NCBI RefSeq assembly: GCF_022347285.1
Contig: NZ_JAKRND010000011.1
Coordinates: 1-64,000, forward strand
Reading direction: 5' to 3'
Length of the DNA: 64,000 bases
Source: Corynebacterium sp. ACRPH
GTDB lineage: Bacteria; Actinomycetota; Actinomycetes; Mycobacteriales; Mycobacteriaceae
Shown here: positions 18,175-28,320 of the stretch, piece by piece
How the letters are laid out: each line of letters starts with the position of its first letter
Numbering within the stretch: the first letter of the stretch is position 1
Made by a program: the position numbers and the translations under genes
The notes under the pieces: generated by a model
The model's database searches: none
Told to the model about the DNA's origin: nothing
What the model saw: the letters and a program-made list of their open reading frames with translations, nothing else

Positions 18175-19038
18175 ATGAACTCGCCACGCTCATCCACCTC
18201 CCCCGCGCTTTTCGTCGATGACGTGCACGTGAGCTACGGCTCCGTCCATGCCCTCACCGGCGTGAACCTCAGTCTTGACTTCGGCCAGATCACCGCACTC
18301 ATCGGCATGAATGGCGCGGGCAAGTCCACCCTTTTCAAGGCCATCATGGGGTTGGAGCGCCCGACCTCTGGGCGCATTGTGGTCAACACCAGCGCGGACT
18401 CTGCCACGGGCCTGCACGGGGCGGTGGCCTACGTACCCCAGCACGACCAAGTGGACTGGAACTTCCCCATCAGTGTGCGCGAAATCGTCGCCAGCGGGCG
18501 GCGCCGGGCACGCTCGAAGGCAGGGTTCCTGCCCGAGAGCTCGAGGCTGTGGGGGCTGAGAAGGTGGCGTCAAGAAAAGAAGAACAACGACCGCATCGTC
18601 GACCGGGCACTCCAGCAGACCGGGCTGACGGACCTGCAGGATCGCCCCGTCGGCGCCCTATCCGGCGGGCAGCGCAAGCGCGTGTTCGTGGCGCGCGGCA
18701 TTGCTCAGGAGGCGAAGATCATGCTGCTGGACGAGCCTTTCGCGGGCGTGGATACGCAGTCGCAGTCGCAGATCACCGCGCTGCTGCACGAGCTGGCGGA
18801 GGCCGGGACGGCGCTGCTGATCTCCACGCACGACCTGGATCGGCTGCCGGAGCTGTGCGACAACGTGGCCATGCTCAACCGCCGGATCGTCGCCGAGGGC
18901 GCGCTGGACGAAGTGCTGACGGCGGAGAACCTGACCCGCACGTTTAGCACCGACGCGCCGACCGCGCCTGCTGAGTCGTTGGCTGCAGCGGCCGAGTCGG
19001 CTGAAGCTGCCGGAACGACGGGAAAGGCAACGCAGTAA
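18175..19038 (+). CDS. mntB: Metal ABC transporter ATP-binding protein
   Basis: This 287-residue ATPase has Walker A GMNGAGKST near 43-51, a Q-loop YVPQHDQVDWNFPISV near 88, signature LSGGQRKRVFVARG near 162 and Walker B IMLLDEPFAGVD near 182, followed by the H-loop STHD. YVPQ..VDW is typical of the Mn/Zn/Fe branch. The C-terminal tail is Ala/Glu-rich and dispensable-looking. It starts three bases after mntA and overlaps the permease start by one base, so the three are translationally linked. Confidence 0.9.
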   Translation: MNSPRSSTSPALFVDDVHVSYGSVHALTGVNLSLDFGQITALIGMNGAGKSTLFKAIMGLERPTSGRIVVNTSADSATGLHGAVAYVPQHDQVDWNFPISVREIVASGRRRARSKAGFLPESSRLWGLRRWRQEKKNNDRIVDRALQQTGLTDLQDRPVGALSGGQRKRVFVARGIAQEAKIMLLDEPFAGVDTQSQSQITALLHELAEAGTALLISTHDLDRLPELCDNVAMLNRRIVAEGALDEVLTAENLTRTFSTDAPTAPAESLAAAAESAEAAGTTGKATQ

Positions 19039-19895
19039 TGAGCACGCTCGCAAGCATTTTCGACCCAATCCTGCTCCCCTTGAGCTACAGCTTCGTACAG
19101 CGGGCGGTGCTCGCCGCCAGCGTGATGGCCGTGGTCGCGGGGCTGCTGAGCTGCTGGCTGATCCTGGTGGGCTGGTCGCTACTCGGCGATGCGGTCTCGC
19201 ACGCTGTACTGCCTGGCGTGGTTCTGGCCTACATCTTTGGCGCGCCCTTCGCCGTCGGCGCGATGATCGCCGCCCTCATTGCCGTGGGCTTGGTGGGCTC
19301 GGTCAAGGAAAGAACTACGCTGCGGGAGGACACCTCCATCGGCATCATCTTCACTACCTTCTTCGCCCTCGGCCTGGTGCTGCTCTCTATCACCCCCAGC
19401 GGTACACACCTGCAGGAGATCCTGTTCGGCAACCTGCTGGGCATCACGCAGTCCGCGCTGTGGCAGATCCTGGCCATTGGCGGCATCGCGTTTGTGGTGC
19501 TGCTGGCGAATGCACGCACGTTTACTCTGTGGGCTTTTGACGCCGAACACTCCAGAACCATGGGCTTCAACACGAAGGCCATACGGTGGGTACTGCTGGC
19601 GTGCCTGGCGTGCGTGGTGGTGGCCAGCGCCCAGGCCGTCGGCGTGATCTTGGTGGTAGCAATGCTGATAACCCCCGGCGCGACGGCCTACCTGTGGACG
19701 CGCCGCTTCCGCCGCATGCTGCTGATCGCCCCGCTGGTGGCCTGGGTGAGCTGTGTGGCGGGCATCCTGTTGAGCTTCAACCTGAATGTCTCCACCGGCG
19801 GCACGATTGTGCTGGTGCAGTCGGGAATCTTCTGCCTGACGTACCTCTTTGCCCCGCGTGAGGGGCTGATGCGGGCGCTGCTGGCACGTCGCTAG
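19038..19895 (+). CDS. mntC: Metal ABC transporter permease
   Basis: This 285-residue membrane protein belongs to the ABC-3 metal permease family, with about eight to nine hydrophobic segments. Typical stretches are LLSCWLILVGWSLLGDAVSHAVLPGVVLAY near 36-65, EDTSIGIIFTTFFALG near 98, LFGNLLGIT near 129 and VGVILVVAMLITPGATAYL near 201-219. It would form the manganese channel with the ATPase. The ATG overlaps the ATPase stop. Its TAG stop at 19893-19895 overlaps the stop of the convergent mazG in a shared CTAG. Confidence 0.9.
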   Translation: MSTLASIFDPILLPLSYSFVQRAVLAASVMAVVAGLLSCWLILVGWSLLGDAVSHAVLPGVVLAYIFGAPFAVGAMIAALIAVGLVGSVKERTTLREDTSIGIIFTTFFALGLVLLSITPSGTHLQEILFGNLLGITQSALWQILAIGGIAFVVLLANARTFTLWAFDAEHSRTMGFNTKAIRWVLLACLACVVVASAQAVGVILVVAMLITPGATAYLWTRRFRRMLLIAPLVAWVSCVAGILLSFNLNVSTGGTIVLVQSGIFCLTYLFAPREGLMRALLARR

Positions 19896-21235
19896 CTGCC
19901 CTGCTGCTGGCTCCCTGGCTGCTGGGGGTTGGGATGCTGAGGCTCGTGCTGTTGGGACTGCAGCTTCTCGCGGAACGCCGCAACAGCATCGTGCAGGCGG
20001 CGCTCTGCCTCACCGGGGCTATCTAGCTCCAGGCCAACCATCGGGTAGCGGATGTCGGTCGGGATGTCCTTATCCGGGATTCCCCGCTCCCGCGCCTCGG
20101 CGATGACGGCCTCCGCTGCGGTCAGGGCGCTGGTACCAGCGGAGTCGGCAGCTGTGCCAGCAGTGCCCGCAGCGCCAGCGGGGTCGGCGGAAGCGCCAGA
20201 GCCGGCGGGGACTGCCGAGCCTGCCGTTTCAGCGGGCGCTTGGACGGCCGGAAACTGTTCCGCGTGCGGCTCCTGGCGGGGCTGTGCAGGCTCAGCCTGC
20301 TTCTCGGCCGCCTTCCGCTCAGCTTCCTTCTTGGCCTCGCTGTAGCGCAGGTACTCCTCACCGAAACTGCGAATTCGCTGAGCTTCCTCTTCCTTCTTGC
20401 CCTCCTCCCATAGGCGATCCTGCTCCTGGCGCGGAACCTGACGCTCGATCTCCTCAAACAGGTAGGGGGCGCGGGCGCGCAGCTTCGCAGAAAACGCCCC
20501 GGCCACGTGGCCAATGTCGAAGGCGCCACGGCGGTTGGCGATCTCTGCGTGGAAAAGCACCTGCAGCAACACGTCCGACAGCTCGGAGCACAGATCCTGC
20601 TCGATCCACTCTGGACGCGCAGCAGCCTCACCCTCGCCCTCAGGCTTCCAGCTCTCCATCAAGTCGATGGTGCGGGCCAGTTCCTCGGTTTCCTCCCGCA
20701 GGAACTTCACCAGGCTGGTGTGGGTCATGGACTGCTCCCACTCCCCCTGGCGCAGGGCACGCGCCATCAGCGCCACCGCGTCCTCGATCTCATCCATCAC
20801 GGAAGCCGGCACCTCGGTGCGCGTCGTGCGGCGCAGGCCGGCCACGGCCGCAGTGTGCTCGTCGGTCCCGACGATCTCGCCGTCCACCACGCCATCGCCC
20901 GAGTGGGTGATCTCGGCTGCGTTTTCCCCGTCGGTGGCGTCACTAACAGAAGAGCGACCGGTCTCCAGCTCGCGGGCGGGCTCCATGTGCACCTTGAGGC
21001 TCGGCGCGGTGATGAGCTCCTCACCAGCCTCGATGCGGGTAACGACAGCTTCGTTTTCCAGATCCGTCGTGACGATAATGTCGGACTCATCGACCGTGTG
21101 GCCGCCCAGGTCCGCGATAACCCAGCGGACGCGGATGGGCACCTCCTCCGTGTAGCACACATCTCCACGGAGCAGATCGACGGCCTCCACGGGAATCATC
21201 GCGGGGAAACGGGGATCTAGTAATACGACTGACAT
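19892..21235 (-). CDS. mazG: MazG family nucleoside triphosphate pyrophosphohydrolase
   Basis: This 447-residue protein cleaves NTPs or dNTPs to the monophosphate and pyrophosphate. The catalytic helix pair is visible as KFLREETEELARTIDL near 177 and DLCSELSDVLLQVLFHAEIA near 207, the EExxE...ExxD metal-binding layout. An N-terminal domain of about 150 residues precedes it. A long Ala/Gly/Ser/Glu linker (about 300-375) and a short conserved C-terminal segment make it longer than usual. Start 21235 (MSVVLLDP) follows TAGAAT by seven bases. Located next to mfd as in mycobacteria. Confidence 0.87.
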   Translation of the reverse strand: MSVVLLDPRFPAMIPVEAVDLLRGDVCYTEEVPIRVRWVIADLGGHTVDESDIIVTTDLENEAVVTRIEAGEELITAPSLKVHMEPARELETGRSSVSDATDGENAAEITHSGDGVVDGEIVGTDEHTAAVAGLRRTTRTEVPASVMDEIEDAVALMARALRQGEWEQSMTHTSLVKFLREETEELARTIDLMESWKPEGEGEAAARPEWIEQDLCSELSDVLLQVLFHAEIANRRGAFDIGHVAGAFSAKLRARAPYLFEEIERQVPRQEQDRLWEEGKKEEEAQRIRSFGEEYLRYSEAKKEAERKAAEKQAEPAQPRQEPHAEQFPAVQAPAETAGSAVPAGSGASADPAGAAGTAGTAADSAGTSALTAAEAVIAEARERGIPDKDIPTDIRYPMVGLELDSPGEAERRLHDAVAAFREKLQSQQHEPQHPNPQQPGSQQQGS

Positions 21236-21242
21236 GGCGGTT

Positions 21243-21248
21243 ATTCTA
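21243..21248 (-). promoter_or_regulatory. -10 box TAGAAT, predicted leaderless start of mazG
   Basis: TAGAAT, a near-consensus -10, ends seven bases before the ATG at 21235 and sits between mfd and mazG. It supports the shorter mazG start. Confidence 0.55.
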
Positions 21249-21260
21249 GCGCGTCGGTGT

Positions 21261-24200
21261 TTAGGACGTGCCCTTATCCTTGCCTGACCCCTTGCCTGAC
21301 CCCTTGCTTGAGCCCTTACCAGCCCCCTTGCCGGCACCGCCCGCCATGTTGCGAATCGGGATGCCAGCCAACTGCGTCAACGCATCGGCGCACCACTGCA
21401 CCAGCTCCGTATCGCGCAGCGGAACCGCGCGCATGCCCTGCCCGCGCTTCGGAGCCGGGATCAGCACGATCTTGGTAGTCGCACGGTAGTTCGCCGCCGG
21501 GAACAGGCGCTTCAGGCGCACCTGGGTGGAATCCTGCAGCTCGATGGGGCTGAAGCTGATCTTCGAGCCCGTGGCCACCACCTCCGTGACCTGCAGATCG
21601 CGGCACAGCAGGCGCAGGCGCGAGAGCACCGCGAGCATCTGGATCTGCTCCGGCGGCTCGCCATAGCGGTCGCGCAGCTCCTCGAACACCTTCTCGATCT
21701 GCTCCTCGTCCTGTACCTCGGCGAACTTGCGGTAGGCCTCCAGGCGCAGACGCTCCGAAGCGATGTATTCGGCCGGGATGTGCGCATCCACCGGCAGGTC
21801 GATGCGGATCTCCTTCTTTTCCTCCTCCCGGCCGTCGACGGGCTTGCCGTCAGCCATCGCGCGAAACGCCTCCACTGCTTCGCCGACCAGGCGGACATAA
21901 AGGTCGAAGCCCACGCCCGCGATGTGGCCGGATTGCTCGGCACCCAAGACGTTGCCCGCACCGCGCATCTCCAGGTCCTTCATGGCCACCGCCATGCCCG
22001 CGCCCAGGTCGTTGTTCTGGGCGATGGTTGTCAGCCGGTCGTAGGAGGTCTCGGTCAGCACCTCGCCCTTGGGGTAGAGGAAGTAGGCATAACCGCGCTC
22101 GCGGGAACGCCCCACGCGGCCGCGCAGTTGGTGCAGCTGGGATAGACCCATGTGGTGAGCATTTTCCACGATCAAGGTGTTGGCATTCGCAATATCCAGG
22201 CCCGTCTCCACGATGGTGGTACACACCAGTACGTCGAACTCGCGATCCCAGAAGCCCTTCACCGTGGTCTCCAGCTGCTCCTCGCTCATCTGGCCGTGTG
22301 CAACCACCACGCGAGCCTCCGGTACCAGGCGGCGGATGTCCGCGGCGGTCTGCTCGATGCTGCGGACCTTGTTGTGCACGTAGAACACTTGACCGTCGCG
22401 CAGCAGCTCGCGACGGATGGCCGCGGCGACGTGCTTATCCTCCTGCGCACCCACATACGTCAGCACCGGGTGGCGATCCTCCGGCGGGGTGAGGATCGTC
22501 GACATCTCGCGGATGCCCGCCATCGACATCTCCAGCGTGCGGGGAATCGGGGTTGCGGACATCGTCAGCACGTCCACGTGGGTGCGCAGCGACTTGATGT
22601 GCTCCTTGTGCTCCACGCCGAAGCGTTGCTCCTCGTCCACAATGATCAGCCCCAGATTCTTCCAATGCACGCCCATCTGCAGCAGTCGGTGGGTGCCGAT
22701 CACGATGTCCACCGTGCCGTCGGCCATGCCATCGATAACCTTCTTGGACTCCGCCGGGGTGGTAAAGCGGGACAGCTCCTTGATGGTGGTGGGAAAATCC
22801 TGCATGCGCTCGCTGAACGTGTTGTAATGCTGCTGCGCCAGCAGGGTGGTCGGCACCAGCACGGCCACCTGCTTGCCGGACTGCACGGCCTTGAATGCGG
22901 CACGCACCGCTACCTCTGTCTTGCCATAGCCCACATCACCGACGATCACGCGGTCCATCGGCACCGGCTTTTCCATGTCGGCCTTCACAGCCTCGATGGC
23001 GTTGTACTGGTCCTCGGTCTCGGTGAACGGGAAGGCATCTTCCATCTCCCGCTGCCAGGGCGTATCCGCGGCGAAGGCGTAGCCCGGCGCGGCCTGGCGG
23101 CTGGCGTAGAGCTGCACCAATTCGCCCGCGATCTCGCGCACAGCACCGCGGGCCTTACGCTTGGTGTTCTTCCAATCCGCGCCGCCCATCTTCGACAGCG
23201 CGGGCTTCTCCCCGCCGACGTAGCGCGACAGCATATCCAGCTGATCCATCGGCACGTAGAGCTGGTCGCCCGGCCCGCCCCGCTTGCTGGGCGCGTACTC
23301 CAGCACCAGGTACTCGCGGCGGGAGGCATCCGGCCCCTTGCCCACGGTGCGTTCCGTCATCTTCACGAACTTGCCGATGCCGTGGGAATCGTGCACCACC
23401 AGATCACCCGGCTCCAGTGCCAGTGGGTCCACTCGGTTGCGCTTCTTCGCGGGCTTGCGCTTGCCCGTGGCCTTCGCGTCCACACGGTTGCCGGTCAGAT
23501 CCGTTTCCGTGAAGAACAGCAGGCTAGGGCGCTTGTCGTCCCTGGCGAAGGGGAACACCAGCCCCTCGTAGGCCACAGCGTGGTAGATGCTCACCTGGTG
23601 CGGCGCGGGCTCGTCGGCGGTGGTGTGCTTGGACTTCCTAATCCGCCCCAGGCCACGGCTGCCGCTGAGATCCACGCCGATTGCCTCGGCCGCGATGCCG
23701 GCTTCTTGGAAGCGCCGAAGCATGCGGGCCGCCACGGCCGGGGTTGGGGCCGCGAAGGCCACCCTTCCGCCGGATTCGACGCGCTTGCGGATGTCGCTCA
23801 TCAGCGCACCGATGGCCTCCATCTCGCCGTGCGGTCGGGGCGCCGAGTCGTAGTTGAGTTCCAGAACATCGGAAGTGTCGGCGTCAAAATCGGCCATCCC
23901 GAGCGTAGACAACGTCCACCAGGGCCGCCCCAGCTTCTGCTGTACCTTCTGCACCGCGTCGATCGATAGGTAAGCCACGCCCTCCATCGGCGCCGAACCT
24001 CCCATCGCCGCAACATCCCAGCCGGCCTCGAGGAACTGCTGGCCGGTTTCGCGCAGGTCGTGAGCACGGCGTTCGACGGCTGCGGGCGCCATCACCAGCG
24101 TGTGCGTACCTTCCGGCATAAGCTCCGGCAGCGCCACTAGCTCGGCCGTGTGCAGCGCCGGGATCAGCGATTCCATCCCCTGCACCTGGATCTTCTGGCT

Positions 24201-25028
24201 GATCTTGTCGAGGATCTCGGCCAATTCCGCGTTGCCGGCGTGCTCTTGGGCAAGGTTTTTTGCTTTGGACGCCACCTCGTCCGTGACAACCAATTCCCGG
24301 CACGCATAGACCATCACCTGGTCCGGCTCCACCCCGGGGATGGTCCGCTGGTCGCCGACGCTAAAGGCGCGCACCTCCGTGATCTCGTCGCCCCAGAAGT
24401 CCACGCGGACGGGCATTTCCTCGGTCGCGGGGAAGATGTCCACGATGCCGCCGCGGATGGCGAAGTGGCCGCGCTTACCCACCACGTCCACGTGCGTGTA
24501 GCCGAGCTCTTGCAGGCGGTGGGTCAGGGAGTCGAAGTCGATCTCCTCGCCCACCTTCAAGCGCACCGGGGTGACCTCGCCCAGGTTCGACTGCACGGGT
24601 TGCACCGCCGCGCGGGTCGGAGCTACCACCACCTGCAGGTCCTCGTCTCCCTCGTGCAGGCGGCGCAGTACGCGCATGCGGGTGGAGACTGTCTCCACGG
24701 CCGGGGAAAGCTTCTCGTGCGGCAGGGTCTCCCACGACGGGAATAGCTCCACGCGATCCCCGAGCATGTAGCGCAGCACCGTGGTGAGGTCCTGAGCCTG
24801 GCGCCCCGTGGCAGTCACCACCAGCAGCGGGGTGCGCTGCGCCAGCGTGCCGACTGCGAAAGGCCACGCGCCCTCGGGGGCCTGCATGTGCAGGGAGCTC
24901 TCCCCCAGGTGCGTCATCATCCCACGCAGTTTCCCGTCCTGCGCAGCAGCTTTCAGCAGCCCCGCCAGGCTAGGCGCCGGGTTCGAAGAGCGGTTGGCAT
25001 TGGCTTTGGGCGTGGCTGTCTGACTCAT
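21261..25028 (-). CDS. mfd: Transcription-repair coupling factor Mfd
   Basis: This 1255-residue DNA translocase releases stalled RNA polymerase and recruits UvrA. Visible are the UvrB-homology region ([51 protein letters not shown], about 75-210), the RNA polymerase-interacting domain ([39 protein letters not shown], about 540-600), motor motifs [29 protein letters not shown] and [14 protein letters not shown], the [17 protein letters not shown] block and the C-terminal TRCF domain. The end adds a Gly/Lys/Ser-rich tail of about 25 residues. Start 25028 follows TAAACT by seven bases. Confidence 0.97.
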   Translation of the reverse strand: MSQTATPKANANRSSNPAPSLAGLLKAAAQDGKLRGMMTHLGESSLHMQAPEGAWPFAVGTLAQRTPLLVVTATGRQAQDLTTVLRYMLGDRVELFPSWETLPHEKLSPAVETVSTRMRVLRRLHEGDEDLQVVVAPTRAAVQPVQSNLGEVTPVRLKVGEEIDFDSLTHRLQELGYTHVDVVGKRGHFAIRGGIVDIFPATEEMPVRVDFWGDEITEVRAFSVGDQRTIPGVEPDQVMVYACRELVVTDEVASKAKNLAQEHAGNAELAEILDKISQKIQVQGMESLIPALHTAELVALPELMPEGTHTLVMAPAAVERRAHDLRETGQQFLEAGWDVAAMGGSAPMEGVAYLSIDAVQKVQQKLGRPWWTLSTLGMADFDADTSDVLELNYDSAPRPHGEMEAIGALMSDIRKRVESGGRVAFAAPTPAVAARMLRRFQEAGIAAEAIGVDLSGSRGLGRIRKSKHTTADEPAPHQVSIYHAVAYEGLVFPFARDDKRPSLLFFTETDLTGNRVDAKATGKRKPAKKRNRVDPLALEPGDLVVHDSHGIGKFVKMTERTVGKGPDASRREYLVLEYAPSKRGGPGDQLYVPMDQLDMLSRYVGGEKPALSKMGGADWKNTKRKARGAVREIAGELVQLYASRQAAPGYAFAADTPWQREMEDAFPFTETEDQYNAIEAVKADMEKPVPMDRVIVGDVGYGKTEVAVRAAFKAVQSGKQVAVLVPTTLLAQQHYNTFSERMQDFPTTIKELSRFTTPAESKKVIDGMADGTVDIVIGTHRLLQMGVHWKNLGLIIVDEEQRFGVEHKEHIKSLRTHVDVLTMSATPIPRTLEMSMAGIREMSTILTPPEDRHPVLTYVGAQEDKHVAAAIRRELLRDGQVFYVHNKVRSIEQTAADIRRLVPEARVVVAHGQMSEEQLETTVKGFWDREFDVLVCTTIVETGLDIANANTLIVENAHHMGLSQLHQLRGRVGRSRERGYAYFLYPKGEVLTETSYDRLTTIAQNNDLGAGMAVAMKDLEMRGAGNVLGAEQSGHIAGVGFDLYVRLVGEAVEAFRAMADGKPVDGREEEKKEIRIDLPVDAHIPAEYIASERLRLEAYRKFAEVQDEEQIEKVFEELRDRYGEPPEQIQMLAVLSRLRLLCRDLQVTEVVATGSKISFSPIELQDSTQVRLKRLFPAANYRATTKIVLIPAPKRGQGMRAVPLRDTELVQWCADALTQLAGIPIRNMAGGAGKGAGKGSSKGSGKGSGKDKGTS

Positions 25029-25035
25029 GGCCAAC

Positions 25036-25041
25036 AGTTTA
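25036..25041 (-). promoter_or_regulatory. -10 box TAAACT, predicted leaderless start of mfd
   Basis: TAAACT on the minus strand ends seven bases before the ATG at 25028, supporting this start over the upstream codon at 25103. Confidence 0.55.
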
Positions 25042-25118
25042 TCCTCCACGCCACACTGCGGTTTATGCGCCCGGTTGGGCGTGCTGTAAAGTGTTCGCTG
25101 CACATTAATATGTGCGCT

Positions 25119-25190
25119 TCTCCCATGGTGTAATTGGCAACACTACGGTTTTTGGTACCGTCATTCTAGGTTCGAGTCCTGGTGGGAGAG
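25119..25190 (+). tRNA. tRNA-Gln (anticodon UUG)
   Basis: The 72-base sequence folds as a cloverleaf with acceptor TCTCCCA/TGGGAGA, anticodon loop TTTTGGT (anticodon TTG, reading CAA), T arm CTAGG-TTCGAGT-CCTGG and discriminator G. CCA is not encoded. A CACATTAATATG stretch about ten bases upstream may be its -10. The MFS gene begins 31 bases after it. Confidence 0.92.
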
Positions 25191-25220
25191 CTTTTTCATT
25201 TGGAAGAGTGGGGGCGATAC

Positions 25221-26603
25221 ATGTCCGGCAAGTCCAGCACAGAATCCAGCAAGTTCTGGCGCACATTCACCACGAAATTCATCGGCACACCACCCGAGAG
25301 CGACCTGAAGCACGTCGAGGAAAACGCGGGCCGCTATTCCCTGGGCTTCGGCACGCAGAACATCGGCGATCAGATCGTTTCCGCTAAGACGGTTCTGCCG
25401 TGGTTCCTGTCAGTCGTCGCTGCCCCGGCGTGGGTCATTCCGCTGCTGGTGCCTATCCGTGAGTCCGGTTCGATGCTGCCGCAGGCTCTGTTCCGCCCGT
25501 GGCTGCAGACAAAGACCTCGCGGCTAGGTTTCATGCTTGTCGGCACGCTCGGCCAGGCGCTGGCGTGCGCGATCATGGTCGCCGCCGCGCTTCTGACCGA
25601 CGGGCTGCTGGCCGGGTTGATCATTCTGTTCGCCCTCGCCCTGCTGTCCACTTGCCGCTCTTTGGTTTCGCTGACCAGCAAGGACATCGCCGGGCGCACG
25701 GTTCCCAAGGGTTTCCGCGGGCGGCTGACCGGCTTTGCCACCACCTTGTCCGGCGCGGTGGCGATCCTGGTGGGTGTGGCTATTCAGGCCGCCCGCGGCG
25801 AGCTCACCCCTACCCTCTTCGCAGTTCTCTTCGCCATCGCCACCGCAGCCTGGCTGGCCAGCGCATGGCTGTTTAAGGGGATCCGTGAGGGCGTCACTAA
25901 ACAAGAACAAAAAGAGCTACCACAGGGCACGAACTACCTACGCGATGTGTTCGACGACATCGTGGACCTCGTGCGTTCTGACCGCGACTTTAGGCGCTTC
26001 GTGCTGGTCCGATCGCTGCTGCTGGCCTCCGCACTGTCGCCGACTTTCCTGGTGACAATGGCGAACCAACAGAGTGTGACGGAGGAATCCTCGCTGGCCA
26101 GCGCCATCTTCACGGGCCTGGGAACGTTCGTGATCGCCTCCGGCGTGGCCTCGCTGCTCGCGGGCAGGATCTCCGGTCTATTGTCCGACGTGAGCTCCCG
26201 CAACACCCTGTCCGGCGCCGCGCTGCTAGCAACGATCGTGCTGATCATCACCGTGGCACTGGGTTACGCTTCTTCGCTTAGTGACGCCCATGCGTGGACC
26301 ACCGCCCTGGTGTGGTGGCTGCCCATCGCGTTCTTGGTCATCTCGCTTGCCCACGCTGCGATTAGGGTCGCCCGCTCTACCTACATCGTGGACATGGCAG
26401 AGGGCACGCAACGCACCCGCTACGTCTCGGTGGCGAACACCCTGATGGGCGTGTTGCTTCTGATTGTGGGTGCGCTGACCAGTGTGTTGGCATTGGTTTC
26501 CCCCGAGGTCGCACTGGCTGCGCTGGCACTTTTCGGGCTACTGGGCGCCACGCTGTCAAAGACCCTGCCGGAAGTCTCGGTGGGCAAAAACAAAATTTCC
26601 TAA
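25221..26603 (+). CDS. MFS transporter of unknown substrate
   Basis: This 460-residue protein has about twelve hydrophobic segments and MFS features, including conserved glycine and arginine-rich cytoplasmic loops (KDIAGRTVPKGFRGRLTGFATTLSGAVAILVG near 157-188) and a central charged loop near 210-250. No signature for a substrate is apparent. ATG 25221 is chosen because the frame upstream runs into tRNA-Gln; GAGTGGGGG precedes it. Two copies of the dispersed TGACGCC motif lie in this gene, one (25890-25896) in an AT-rich run of Lys/Gln codons unlike the rest. Confidence 0.7.
   Translation: MSGKSSTESSKFWRTFTTKFIGTPPESDLKHVEENAGRYSLGFGTQNIGDQIVSAKTVLPWFLSVVAAPAWVIPLLVPIRESGSMLPQALFRPWLQTKTSRLGFMLVGTLGQALACAIMVAAALLTDGLLAGLIILFALALLSTCRSLVSLTSKDIAGRTVPKGFRGRLTGFATTLSGAVAILVGVAIQAARGELTPTLFAVLFAIATAAWLASAWLFKGIREGVTKQEQKELPQGTNYLRDVFDDIVDLVRSDRDFRRFVLVRSLLLASALSPTFLVTMANQQSVTEESSLASAIFTGLGTFVIASGVASLLAGRISGLLSDVSSRNTLSGAALLATIVLIITVALGYASSLSDAHAWTTALVWWLPIAFLVISLAHAAIRVARSTYIVDMAEGTQRTRYVSVANTLMGVLLLIVGALTSVLALVSPEVALAALALFGLLGATLSKTLPEVSVGKNKIS
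25890..25912 (-). repeat. Dispersed motif, copy inside the first MFS gene
   Basis: GGCGTCACTAAACAAG on the plus strand is the reverse complement of CTTGTTTAGTGACGCC, followed by more A-rich codons. Confidence 0.6.
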
Positions 26604-26646
26604 ACGCCCGCGGGCGCCCCTCCCCGATGCGGTGGCTAAGCGGCGC

Positions 26647-26652
26647 TATGCT
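26647..26652 (+). promoter_or_regulatory. -10 box TATGCT upstream of glmU
   Basis: TATGCT lies 39 bases before the glmU GTG, leaving room for a leader with an AAGTAAGGA ribosome-binding site. Confidence 0.4.
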
Positions 26653-26691
26653 GGTATTCGCTTTTAACCGAAAGTAAGGAATGCCAACAAC

Positions 26692-28209
26692 GTGACTGAT
26701 GCTGCTCAGAACCCCGAAGCTCAACCAAAGGCCCAAGACAAGCCTGTGGCAGTGATCGTACTGGCCGCAGGGGCGGGCACGCGGATGAAGTCCGCAACCC
26801 AAAAGACCCTGCACTCCATTGGCGGGCGCACCCTGCTTTCCCACAGCTTGCACGCTGCCGCGGGCATCGACCCTGCCCGCATCGTGGCTGTTATCGGCCA
26901 CGGGCGCGAGCAGGTCGGCCCGGCGGTGGAAGAGGTAGCCGAGCAGCTGGGGCGCAGCATCGACACTGCGGTCCAGGAGCAACAGAACGGCACCGGCCAC
27001 GCCGTGCAGTGCGCAATGGAGGAGCTGGAGGGCTTCGAAGGCACCGTAGTGGTCACCAACGCGGACGTGCCGCTGCTGTCCCCGGAGACCCTGCAGGAAC
27101 TTACTGCCACCCACGACGGCGCCAGCGTGACCGTGCTCTCCGTCAACCAGGACAACCCCACCGGCTACGGCCGCATCCTGCGCACCAACGACGGCATGGT
27201 TACCGCCATCGTGGAGGAAAAGGACGCGACGGAAAAGCAGAAGGCAATCACCGAGGTCAACTCCGGCGTATTCGCCTTCGACGCAGCCATCCTGCGCGAT
27301 GGCCTGGCGCAGCTGAACACGGATAACGCCCAGGGCGAGCTGTACCTGACGGACGTGCTGAGCATCGCCCGCCGAGCGGGTCACCCCGTGCGCGCCCACA
27401 TTGCCGCCGACGCGGCGGAACTCGCGGGCGTCAACGACCGAGTACAACTTGCCGCCGCCGGCGCTGAACTCAACCGCCGCACCGTGACCGCCGCCATGCG
27501 GGGCGGGGCCACCGTCGTAGACCCGGCGACGACCTGGATCGACGTGGATGTGCAGGTCGGCCAGGACGTCACCATCCTGCCGGGAACGCAGCTGCTGGGC
27601 ACCACCACCATCGGCGATAACGCGCAGATCGGGCCGGATACCACTCTGGAAAACGTCACGGTCGGCGAAGGCGCGCAGGTGGTGCGCACCCACGGCTTCG
27701 ATTCCACCATCGGCCCGCGCGCCGAAGTAGGCCCCTTCACCTACATCCGCCCCGGCACGGTGCTGGGCGAAGAGGGCAAGCTCGGCGGCTTCGTTGAGGC
27801 GAAGAAGGCGAACATCGGTCGCGGCTCGAAGGTTCCGCACCTGACCTACGTCGGCGATGCAACGATCGGCGAGTACTCCAACATCGGCGCCTCCAGCGTG
27901 TTCGTGAACTACGACGGCGTGAACAAGCACCACACCACCGTGGGCTCCCACGTGCGCACCGGATCGGATTCGATGTTCATCGCCCCGGTCGTGGTGGGCG
28001 ATGGTGCCTACTCTGGCGCCGGCACCGTCATCAAGGAAGACGTGCCACCGGGCGCGCTGGTGGTATCCGGCGGCAAGCAGCGCAACGTCGAGGGCTGGGT
28101 GGCTAAGAAGCGCCCTGGAACCCCGGCGGCGGAGGCCGGCGAGGCCGCAGCCAAGCGTGTGGCGGAAGGCGGTTCCCCGGCTTCCACACCGCAGGCAGAC
28201 CAGAAGTAG
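26692..28209 (+). CDS. glmU: Bifunctional GlmU: glucosamine-1-phosphate acetyltransferase / UDP-GlcNAc pyrophosphorylase
   Basis: This 505-residue enzyme makes UDP-GlcNAc for peptidoglycan and arabinogalactan linker synthesis. The N-terminal pyrophosphorylase has [12 protein letters not shown] near 24-35, the QNGTGHAVQ motif near 101 and NADVPLL near 122. The C-terminal left-handed beta-helix carries hexapeptide repeats, the [38 protein letters not shown] block near 351-388 and [13 protein letters not shown] near 405. The last 50 residues are Ala/Gly-rich. Start is GTG. It is followed by prs, the standard order. Confidence 0.96.
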   Translation: MTDAAQNPEAQPKAQDKPVAVIVLAAGAGTRMKSATQKTLHSIGGRTLLSHSLHAAAGIDPARIVAVIGHGREQVGPAVEEVAEQLGRSIDTAVQEQQNGTGHAVQCAMEELEGFEGTVVVTNADVPLLSPETLQELTATHDGASVTVLSVNQDNPTGYGRILRTNDGMVTAIVEEKDATEKQKAITEVNSGVFAFDAAILRDGLAQLNTDNAQGELYLTDVLSIARRAGHPVRAHIAADAAELAGVNDRVQLAAAGAELNRRTVTAAMRGGATVVDPATTWIDVDVQVGQDVTILPGTQLLGTTTIGDNAQIGPDTTLENVTVGEGAQVVRTHGFDSTIGPRAEVGPFTYIRPGTVLGEEGKLGGFVEAKKANIGRGSKVPHLTYVGDATIGEYSNIGASSVFVNYDGVNKHHTTVGSHVRTGSDSMFIAPVVVGDGAYSGAGTVIKEDVPPGALVVSGGKQRNVEGWVAKKRPGTPAAEAGEAAAKRVAEGGSPASTPQADQK

Positions 28210-28255
28210 CGCACGGAAGCTACGCTGGTTTTTGTTGATATGTCTGGGCTCGCCC

Positions 28256-28261
28256 TAAAAT
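28256..28261 (+). promoter_or_regulatory. -10 box TAAAAT of prs, inside a small palindrome
   Basis: CCCTA-AAA-TAGGG is a five-base inverted repeat centred on a good -10 hexamer (TAAAAT), 59 bases before the prs GTG. Confidence 0.45.
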
Positions 28262-28320
28262 AGGGAGCGCCTTAACAAAAATGAATAGTCCAGCTCTTCG
28301 ACCGGAAGGTTAAAGCACAA

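Noticed and set aside
22152..23969. A 605-codon open frame opposite mfd
   Set aside because: His/Arg/Leu-rich translation with no motif, fully inside mfd.
25182..25220. MFS start at 25182 overlapping tRNA-Gln
   Set aside because: The codon is in the tRNA acceptor stem; ATG 25221 has a ribosome-binding site.
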